Under the pieces are notes generated by a model, which saw only the letters and a program-made list of their open reading frames with translations, had not been told where the DNA came from and searched no databases. Of a stretch of 64,000 nt of DNA, positions 57,484 to 64,000 are shown in pieces. The stretch is from positions 1 through 64,000 of the forward strand of contig JACRAS010000107.1 in assembly GCA_016234705.1 (NCBI GenBank). The letters are read 5' to 3'. The position numbers and the translations under genes were made by a program. Each line of letters starts with the position of its first letter. The first letter of the stretch is position 1. The stretch is from Betaproteobacteria bacterium. GTDB lineage: Bacteria > Pseudomonadota > Gammaproteobacteria > Burkholderiales > SG8-39.

Positions 57484-60400
57484 GTGCCACTCACCGCGCT
57501 CATGATTCAGTCCAATATGCTGACAGGCCTTGCCGATTGCGGCGCGCGCATTGAGTCACGGCGATATGGGAATATTGTTGTCGCCGCACTCACGCTGGCG
57601 TGCCTGCCCTGGTCCGGTGAAGTCCTTGCCCAGAACATCAAGACCGATGCGAGCTGGGGCAGGACGGCGCAGACGCTCACGGGGCCGAGTTATGCCATAC
57701 CGCAGAGTCTGGGAAAGCTCGCAGGCAACAATCTGTTTCACAGCTTCGATACCTTCAACATCAAGACGGGCGAATCGGCGGTGTTCAGCACCACCACCAC
57801 GACGCTGCAGAACGTTATCAGCCGGGTAAGCGGGGGCAGCGCGTCCAGCATCAATGGAAAGCTGCAGCTCGTACCGGCTGCGGGCAGCGCGCCCAGTTTC
57901 TTCTTCATCAATCCGGCGGGGGTGACATTCGGCGCGGGGGCATCGGTGGATGTGCCGGGGGCGTTTCACGTGAGCACGGCGAACCATCTGAAACTCTCCG
58001 ACGGCACGTTGTTTCGGGCGGGCAATGGACCGGACAGCAGCTTCAGCGTCGCCGCGCCGGAAGCGTTCTGTTTTCTTTCCGGGGTATCCGCACCGATTCG
58101 ATTCACGGATCGCGTATCGGTCAGCGCCAAGCCGAAACAGGCGATCAGCCTCACCGGCGGCGACGTCGAAGTGAGTAATTCGGCGACCCTGCGCACGAAC
58201 GGCGGGGACATGCGGATTGCCGCAGTCGGCCCGCAGACAATCGAGATCGGCCTCGATAGCCCATTGCCGGCAACAGGCGGGATACTGAGGGCGGCAAACG
58301 GCGGCAGGATCGACGGCCGCACCAACTCGAGTTACGGTCCCGGCAATATCGTCGCGAGCGCCGACCAGGTGGTGTTGAATAACGGCGGCAAAATTTCGAC
58401 CACCAGTTTTCTTGAAGCCGACGCGGGAAGCATAACAATCCGCGCCAGAGACGTGACCGTCGACGGCAAGGGTCAGTGGACGGCGATCTACACTGACGGT
58501 CCCGCTGGCGTCGTCGAGGTGACGGCAAGCGGCGCAGTGACGCTGCGCAATCGCGGCGAGATTGCGTCATACGGTTCGGACCTGGGCCATGCGGGCGACG
58601 TCCGTGTAAGTGCGGGGAGCCTACTGATCGACGCTCAGCCGGCGAACACGACAACAAGGATCTACAGTGAGTCACGATACAGCGGTCCCGGTACACCCGG
58701 CAAGGTTCAGGTGAGCGTCGATGGATTGATCACCCTGCTCAGTGGGGGTTGGATCTGGACCAACACGAGGGCCGACGGAAACGCAGGTGAAGTGAGCGTT
58801 CGCGCATCCGGTATCGCGATGGATGGAAAAGGCATAGGCACCGCGATCAGAAGCGATGCAAGCTTGGACTCGCTGGGAGCCTCTGGAAATGTAGAAGTCG
58901 CGACGGACGGGTCGATCACACTGTTGAATGGCGGAACGATATCAGCCAATACATCGTCCAGCGCAAATGGGGGCAACGTGCATGTAAGGGCTGCGCAGCT
59001 GACCATAGATGATATGGGAAGTTCGGTTTTCACCGGCATAACAGCGCATTCAGGGTTTGGAGGCGGGCCTGCCGGGACCATCGATGTGGCCGTTTCCGGG
59101 CCGATCAATCTGCTGGGCGGAGGAGTCATTTCATCGGACACCTACTCTTCCGGAAACGCGGGGACTGTCGCAGTGCGTGCCGGAAGCCTTACCATAGACG
59201 GTCAGGCTGGAAATCAGTTTACCGGGATAACCAGTCAGTCCCTCCTGGGAAGCGGGCGCGCCGGACGCGTCGACGTCACCGCGTCGGGGCAACTGGACAT
59301 TGTCAATGGCGGCGCAATCTCGACGTCTACTTCCTCGGAAGGAAATGGAGGAACTGTTGCCATACGCGCGCGAGACATGCTGATCGACGGCCGCGGTGGC
59401 GATTTCGTGACTGGCGTGTCCAGCGACTCTGTGGGTGTTCTAGGTGACGGACGCGCGGGGGATCTGAACGTCCAGGTGTCAGGGAATCTGACTGTGCTCG
59501 CGGGGGGCTCCATTTCCTCGAATACTTCTTCGAAAGCGCCGGCTGGCAACGTCGAGGTCACAGCCGGTTCGCTGCGGGTGGACGGGTTCGGCAGCATGGT
59601 GGCCGCGGTCGCGGCTCCCAACTCAGCGGGCCAGACCGGAAACGTAACGGTGGTGGGCCGCGACGCCGTCGCCATCTCGAATTCGGGCAGACTTTCGCTG
59701 CAGAACGCAGCCACGGTTGAAGCGCCGAAAGCAATCGTTCCGGGCCTGCTGACCGTGAGGGCATCAAGCATCAGCCTGACAAACGGGTCCATCACGACAA
59801 GGTCCACAGGCAACGTCGCGGCAGGCAATATCCAGGTGAATTTCACCGATCGCCTATGGCTGGATCCGAGCAGCATCAGCACCAGCGCGAACGAGGGCAA
59901 CGGCGGTTCGATCCGCGTCCAGGGGGGCAAGCTGATGGTGCTGGACAACTCGCAGATCACCACCTCGGTGCTAGGTGCAAGCGGCAACGGCGGGGACATC
60001 AGCTTGAACGCACAAGCGCTGGTGATGAACACCGGTTTCATCCAGGCCAACACCGCCGCCCAGGCGGCCTCGGGCGGCAATGTGTTCATCGATGTGGGCG
60101 CCTTGATCCCCAGCGGCAGCACGCTGACGCTGGGCAGCCGCAGCGCCCACGCATTCGCTCAAGGAGTATTTGGCTACAACGTGATCGAGGCGGCCGCGCC
60201 AGACGGCATATCGGGCGCCATCCAAGTGAGCAGTCCGGCGCTCGACCTGGCCGGGGCGCTGGGTGGTCTGTCCACGGCGATGATCGATTTCGGCGCGCTG
60301 GGCAAGGATCCGTGTCGGGTGGGTGCGGGCAGTTCGTTTACACCGGTAGGGCGCGGCGGTCTGCCACCGACGGTCAGCGGCCTGATCCGTCCGGAGCCGA

Positions 60401-60504
60401 GGGTGACGGAATTACCGGCCAAGGCCGGCGGGTTCACCCACGGCGCGCGCCTCGCGCAAGCCTCGCCGCCTGCGCAAATGCCCGTGGGCAGGGGATGCCG
60501 CTGA
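57484..60504 (+). CDS. TpsA exoprotein 2 (filamentous haemagglutinin family)
   Basis: A 1006-aa companion of TpsA 1. An extended N-terminus precedes the signal core VVAALTLACLPWSGEVLA. The TPS domain (NIKTDASWGRTAQTLTG, FINPAGVTFGAGASVDVPGA) is almost identical to that of TpsA 1 for about 150 residues. The middle (residues 200-750) is a beta-helix with irregular NGGxI repeats that lack the regular 64-aa spacing. The C-terminal 230 residues again match TpsA 1 (VMNTGFIQANTAA, GKDPCRVGAGSS, GRGGLPPT) and end GCR. GTG 57484 is used; ATG 57502 or 57517 could also start it. Confidence 0.9.
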   Translation: MPLTALMIQSNMLTGLADCGARIESRRYGNIVVAALTLACLPWSGEVLAQNIKTDASWGRTAQTLTGPSYAIPQSLGKLAGNNLFHSFDTFNIKTGESAVFSTTTTTLQNVISRVSGGSASSINGKLQLVPAAGSAPSFFFINPAGVTFGAGASVDVPGAFHVSTANHLKLSDGTLFRAGNGPDSSFSVAAPEAFCFLSGVSAPIRFTDRVSVSAKPKQAISLTGGDVEVSNSATLRTNGGDMRIAAVGPQTIEIGLDSPLPATGGILRAANGGRIDGRTNSSYGPGNIVASADQVVLNNGGKISTTSFLEADAGSITIRARDVTVDGKGQWTAIYTDGPAGVVEVTASGAVTLRNRGEIASYGSDLGHAGDVRVSAGSLLIDAQPANTTTRIYSESRYSGPGTPGKVQVSVDGLITLLSGGWIWTNTRADGNAGEVSVRASGIAMDGKGIGTAIRSDASLDSLGASGNVEVATDGSITLLNGGTISANTSSSANGGNVHVRAAQLTIDDMGSSVFTGITAHSGFGGGPAGTIDVAVSGPINLLGGGVISSDTYSSGNAGTVAVRAGSLTIDGQAGNQFTGITSQSLLGSGRAGRVDVTASGQLDIVNGGAISTSTSSEGNGGTVAIRARDMLIDGRGGDFVTGVSSDSVGVLGDGRAGDLNVQVSGNLTVLAGGSISSNTSSKAPAGNVEVTAGSLRVDGFGSMVAAVAAPNSAGQTGNVTVVGRDAVAISNSGRLSLQNAATVEAPKAIVPGLLTVRASSISLTNGSITTRSTGNVAAGNIQVNFTDRLWLDPSSISTSANEGNGGSIRVQGGKLMVLDNSQITTSVLGASGNGGDISLNAQALVMNTGFIQANTAAQAASGGNVFIDVGALIPSGSTLTLGSRSAHAFAQGVFGYNVIEAAAPDGISGAIQVSSPALDLAGALGGLSTAMIDFGALGKDPCRVGAGSSFTPVGRGGLPPTVSGLIRPEPRVTELPAKAGGFTHGARLAQASPPAQMPVGRGCR

Positions 60505-60555
60505 CCGGCTGAGTACGCGCCTTGCCTGCGCGCGGTGGCTAGATTTTCCTGTCCC

Positions 60556-62109
60556 TCAGTTTCGCTGCGGTCCGGGCTTGCCGTCCTCGATGACGAAGCG
60601 TGCGAGCACGCTTGCTTTGGAGTCCTGCCGCTTCACCGTGTCAAGCGCGATCAGCTCGGCGCTGAACTTGCCGCCGCCGACGCTGGCGCGCACGTAGCCG
60701 CGGTGCTCGCTGCGCGCGAGTTTGATGTGTGGATTCTCCGGCAACAGCGCGTCCACGCTTTTTTGCGACGGGCCCTGCGAAGTGATCGATGTGCCGCAGA
60801 ATTCGCTCGCCACCACGGGTGATGTTTCATCGTCGAAATCCGGCTTCAGGTCGGCGACGTAATGCATGTGCACATCGCCACCGATCACCACCGGATTGGC
60901 GAGCTTGCGTGCCGCCATCGACTCGAGCAGACGTTTTCGCGCCGCCGGGTAGCCGTCCCAGCCGTCGGTCCAGAAGCGCTGCCCCTCGCCCGCCTTCCGG
61001 TCGAGCTGCGCCATCAGCGTCTGCTGCGCGAGGATGTTCCACTGCGCGCGCGACGCGGCGAAGCCGCGCGCGAGCCAGGCCTCCTGCTCCGCGCCGAGCA
61101 GCGAGCGCGACGCATCGCGGATGTCCTTGCACACCTCGGGATCGACCACGCTCGAGCCGCCCGACTTCGCCGGGCATACCTGGTGGTCGCGGTATTGGCG
61201 GCCATCGACGATGTGAAATTGCGCGAGCCTGCCCCAGGCGAGGCTTGTGTGGATGCGCATGTTCGGGCCGTCGGGGCGCATGCCCGAGGGCAGGGGCAGG
61301 TGCTCGTAGTACGCCTGGTATGCGGCCGCGCGGCGCGCGAGGAACTGCGCCGCCGGCATGCCGTCCTCGGGGCGGTCGTTGGCGTAATCGTTGTCCACCT
61401 CGTGATCGTCCCAGGTGACGATCCACGGATACGCCCGGTGCGCGGCTTGCAGGTCCGCATCGCTCTTGTATAGCGCATAGCGCGCGCGGTAATCGGCTAG
61501 CGCATAGGGCTCGGGGCGGTCGTGCTTGCGCACGTGCTCGCGCCCCCAGGACGCTTCGTAGATGTAATCGCCGAGAAACACCACCAGGTCGAGGTCGTCG
61601 CGCTGCATCTGCCGGTAGGCGCTGTACCAGCCTTGCTCGTATTGCTGGCAGGACGCGAAGGCGAAGCGCAGGCGCGCGGGGCTGGCATCGGCGGCGGGTG
61701 CGGTGCGCATGCGCCCGACCGGACTCGCCGCGCCGCCGGCGATGAAACGGTACCAGTACCAGCGGTTCGGTTCGAGGCCGGCCGGCTCGACGTGCACCGC
61801 GTGCGCCCATTCCGGCACCGCGTCGACACTCCCAGAGGCCGCGATCGCAGCGAATTTTTCCTCGCGCGCCACTTCCCAGCGCATCGGGATCGCCACCGGA
61901 TCGAGCCCGCCGTTTGCCTGGGCAATGTCAAGCACGAGCCGCGTCCAAATTACCGCGCCGTCTGGCCGCGGATAGCCCGAGGCTATGCCCAGTCTGAACG
62001 GATCATCGGCAAAGCGCATCGGGCTCCGCGCGCGCAGCGCAGGCGACGCGCACGCCGCGCCCACGGCGGCGAGCGCTTGCAGGAACTCTCGGCGTGAAAA
62101 ATCTTGCAT
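60556..62109 (-). CDS. PhoD-like alkaline phosphatase/phosphodiesterase, Tat-exported
   Basis: A 517-aa metallophosphoesterase that releases phosphate from phosphomono- or diesters outside the inner membrane. The Tat signal (SRREFLQALAAVGAACAS) suits a folded metalloenzyme. PhoD motifs: ASGYPRPDGAVIWTRL, SCQQYEQGWYSAYRQM, FLGDYIYEASW, WDDHEVDND, and VIGGDVHMHYV near the C-terminus (metal ligands). ATG 62109 is preferred to the adjacent GTG. It is convergent with tpsA 2. No Pho box was identified. Confidence 0.94.
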   Translation of the reverse strand: MQDFSRREFLQALAAVGAACASPALRARSPMRFADDPFRLGIASGYPRPDGAVIWTRLVLDIAQANGGLDPVAIPMRWEVAREEKFAAIAASGSVDAVPEWAHAVHVEPAGLEPNRWYWYRFIAGGAASPVGRMRTAPAADASPARLRFAFASCQQYEQGWYSAYRQMQRDDLDLVVFLGDYIYEASWGREHVRKHDRPEPYALADYRARYALYKSDADLQAAHRAYPWIVTWDDHEVDNDYANDRPEDGMPAAQFLARRAAAYQAYYEHLPLPSGMRPDGPNMRIHTSLAWGRLAQFHIVDGRQYRDHQVCPAKSGGSSVVDPEVCKDIRDASRSLLGAEQEAWLARGFAASRAQWNILAQQTLMAQLDRKAGEGQRFWTDGWDGYPAARKRLLESMAARKLANPVVIGGDVHMHYVADLKPDFDDETSPVVASEFCGTSITSQGPSQKSVDALLPENPHIKLARSEHRGYVRASVGGGKFSAELIALDTVKRQDSKASVLARFVIEDGKPGPQRN

Positions 62110-62350
62110 CACCTGGGTCTGGCTATCGAACGCTACGCAGGGTCAGGTGCGCATTGTCCCGCATGGAGAGTATCCTGGGTAGGTATGCGGCAGAACCCGT
62201 GTGGAAAGGTTAGCCTGCTTCGCATTCAGCTCCTTAACGACTCAGGACACTGGCCGGAAGCGTTCAAACGCGGCGGGACGGGGTAAACTGGCAGAGGATG
62301 CAGGGGCTGGGCCTGCCGGGGAATGCGGATGATGCCAGGGGGTAAAACAA

Positions 62351-62385
62351 AGTGCCTGAGGGAGAAGCTCAGGCACTGTTTTGGA
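62351..62385 (-). terminator. terminator of the DUF3563 gene
   Basis: Perfect 10-bp arms AGTGCCTGAG (62351-62360) and CTCAGGCACT (62368-62377) around a 7-nt loop. On the minus strand the stem is followed by TTGTTTT, directly after the gene's stop at 62386. Confidence 0.8.
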
Positions 62386-62790
62386 TCAATAGTAGCGCGT
62401 GAGGCCGGTGCGCTCGAAATGGCGCTGGCGCTGCTCCAGGTCGGCCAGGTTCGCGGACGCGGCGAAGAAATCGTCACGCTCCTGATTCTTGCTGCGTTCG
62501 AACCAGTCCGCCACAGCGGTGCAGGCGGCTTTCAACCCGCTCGCCACGGCGGTGTAGGCGCCTTGCAACAGGTGCGCCAGTTCGGCGCTGCGCAGGTCGC
62601 GGGCGGCCTCTACCGTGGCATGGTCATGGATACCGAGCGCAGTCTCGCTCGCGCCTTCGAAAGGGATATTGCTTCGCACAAGATCGGTTGCAGGAGCGGG
62701 AGCTTTGAAAAGCGCGCGAGTGGACATGCCTATGGCAGCCTCGGGACGCAGGATGCTATCACCTTCGTATATTGGGGCATAAAGTCTCAT
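62386..62790 (-). CDS. DUF3563-type small protein
   Basis: A 134-aa protein whose C-terminus (ERDDFFAASANLADLEQRQR, HFERTGL) matches the DUF3563 pattern. The first half is Ala-rich and helical (VEAARDLRSAELAHLLQGAY). There is no signal peptide. ATG 62790 has a perfect AAGGAG (62797-62802) six bases upstream. Function unknown. Divergent from the LysR gene. Confidence 0.78.
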   Translation of the reverse strand: MRLYAPIYEGDSILRPEAAIGMSTRALFKAPAPATDLVRSNIPFEGASETALGIHDHATVEAARDLRSAELAHLLQGAYTAVASGLKAACTAVADWFERSKNQERDDFFAASANLADLEQRQRHFERTGLTRYY

Positions 62791-62992
62791 GGCAAACTCC
62801 TTCAAAATCCAGTTGATTCAGAACAGGTATCGTCCCTTATGATTAGAATAATATGGGCCTTGGTCGGGGTAGTCCAATCGCATGTTCGGATGGCTGGGAT
62901 CGCTTTAGCTTATACTGTGCGTAATGCTATGATGCAACGCAACAAATTAGGTCAGTGCCGGGCTATTGTTCCACCGAAAAATCGGATCTGAT

Positions 62993-63907
62993 ATGGAGAT
63001 CTACCAACTGCGCAGCTTTGTCGCCGTGGCCGAGGCCGGTCACCTGACCCGTGCCGCGGAGAAGCTGCACCTCAGCCAGCCGGCCGTCAGCGCGCAGATC
63101 AAGGCGCTTGAGGACGAACTCGAACTCGCCCTGTTCGAGCGCACCTCCAGCGGCATGGTGCTGACCCCGGCCGGCGAGCGGCTGCTGGCGGACGCGGAGA
63201 AGGTACTGGCAGCGGCCCAGGCCATGCGCAACGAGGCGAAAGCCCTCAAAGGGGAGGTCGCCGGCAAGGTGCGCGTGGGCACGATGTCGGATCCGGGCTT
63301 CATCCGCGTCGGCGAATTTCTGAACACCACGGTCGAGCGCTATCCCTTGCTTCAGGTCGAACTGCACCACGAGATCACCGGCGCGGCGTTCGCGAAGGTG
63401 CGCGACGGAGAGCTGGACGCAAGCTTTTACTATGGCGATCTCGAACACCCGGGCGTGGGTAAACTGCGGCTGCGCGGAAGCACCTATCGCGTCGCCGCGC
63501 CGGCGGCATGGAAGAGGCGCGTGGCCGATGCCGACTGGAGCGAAATCGCGCTGCAACCTTGGATCATCACGCCGTCGATCAGCACCCACCATAAGCTGGT
63601 GCGCGCGTTGTTCGACAAGCACGGGATCGAGCCCACCAAGGTGGTCGAGGCCGACCAGGAATCGGTGATCTCGAACCTGGTCGTATCCGGTGTCGGGCTG
63701 TCCTTGATCCGCGAGGAACTGGCGCTGGAGAAACAGGCAGCGGGCCAAGTATGCCTGTGGCGGGACGTGCGGCTCGAAAGCACGCTTTGGTTCATCTACC
63801 TCCTGGCGCGCAAGGACGATCCGGTGATCCGCGCGCTGCTGGGAGTGCTCCGCGACACCTGGAAACTCGCCGAGCAGCCGGCGCGCGAGAACGGCCGGCA
63901 CGGCTGA
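62993..63907 (+). CDS. LysR-family transcriptional regulator
   Basis: A 304-aa regulator. The winged HTH is MEIYQLRSFVAVAEAGHLTR, AAEKLHLSQPAVSAQIKALE. The effector domain occupies residues 90-290 (KVRVGTMSDPGFIRVGEFLN, VEADQESVISNLVVSGVGLS). It is autonomous and faces the DUF3563 gene; LysR proteins usually regulate a divergent neighbour, which would be that gene. ATG 62993 is the family start. The effector is unknown. Confidence 0.94.
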   Translation: MEIYQLRSFVAVAEAGHLTRAAEKLHLSQPAVSAQIKALEDELELALFERTSSGMVLTPAGERLLADAEKVLAAAQAMRNEAKALKGEVAGKVRVGTMSDPGFIRVGEFLNTTVERYPLLQVELHHEITGAAFAKVRDGELDASFYYGDLEHPGVGKLRLRGSTYRVAAPAAWKRRVADADWSEIALQPWIITPSISTHHKLVRALFDKHGIEPTKVVEADQESVISNLVVSGVGLSLIREELALEKQAAGQVCLWRDVRLESTLWFIYLLARKDDPVIRALLGVLRDTWKLAEQPARENGRHG

Positions 63908-63934
63908 GCGGCGCGCCGCGGCGCTGGGGCTGGT

Positions 63935-64000
63935 TTACCCGGCAAATGCCGTGCGCGCTCGCGACCGGTAGAGCAGCGTAGCGACGATCGCGATGTGGAG
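63935..64000 (-). CDS. C-terminal end of a gene leaving the window
   Basis: The minus strand reads LHIAIVATLLYRSRARTAFAG and a TAA stop at 63935-63937, with the frame open to the window edge. A short hydrophobic run suggests the last helix of a membrane protein. Too short to name. Confidence 0.3.
   Translation of the reverse strand, partial: LHIAIVATLLYRSRARTAFAG

Overview
The window is GC-rich chromosomal DNA, most likely from a betaproteobacterium (Burkholderiales or a relative, possibly a metagenome assembly). Grounds for this: the glyQ-glyS-gmhB-plsC gene order, three Bug-type periplasmic receptors (a family expanded in Burkholderiales), an NnrS protein, the DUF3300 and DUF3563 families, and codon choice. 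No rRNA, tRNA or CRISPR array was seen.

Layout. (1) 0-11.2 kb is mostly housekeeping: rsmA, a conserved hypothetical, gloA with a stray copy of its own 3' end, then a tight minus-strand operon glyQ-glyS-gmhB-plsC-ygjP with 4-11 nt overlaps. A diguanylate cyclase and an NfeD/SPFH pair follow. Between glyQ and the cyclase sits a 935-bp AT-rich insert with terminal inverted repeats and a flanking direct repeat. It carries one NYN-nuclease gene and no transposase. (2) 11.3-26.3 kb is an eroding accessory island. It holds acyl-CoA and enoyl-CoA catabolic genes (acyl-CoA dehydrogenase, two enoyl-CoA hydratases, an OYE/dienoyl-CoA-reductase-like flavoprotein, a metallo-hydrolase), two Bug receptors, an MFS transporter and a hydroxyacid dehydrogenase. 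Among them are at least five gene stubs (enoyl-CoA hydratase, CoA-transferase, P-type ATPase tail, HpcH-like aldolase tail, HpcG-like hydratase tail), broken toxin-antitoxin genes, an IS6-like remnant, a second decayed cassette end and four copies of a 156-182 bp non-coding repeat. (3) 26.4-47.4 kb returns to core-like content: NnrS, higBA, ettA, parDE, a PilZ protein, a divergent FeoB, a TAXI receptor, prfC, a third Bug receptor, kup, envelope hypotheticals and a sirtuin. (4) 47.6-60.5 kb is a plus-strand surface-protein block: FecR-like exported protein, RTX-type protein, TpsB outer-membrane transporter, TPR-CHAT caspase-like protein, and two TpsA exoproteins (1290 and 1006 aa) with matching secretion domains and C-terminal modules. 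(5) 60.5-64 kb: Tat-exported PhoD phosphatase, DUF3563 protein, LysR regulator.

How the genes may work together. The most notable assembly is TpsB-CHAT-TpsA1-TpsA2, with 10-36 nt gaps that suggest one transcript. TpsB should export both TpsA proteins through the outer membrane. The CHAT protein has a signal peptide, a TPR region and an intact His/Cys dyad, so a caspase-like protease is expected in the periplasm or at the surface beside its probable partners. Its role as processor, releaser or sensor is inference. The 11-26 kb island looks like an imported aromatic or alicyclic acid catabolic region being dismantled by insertions and repeat-associated rearrangement.
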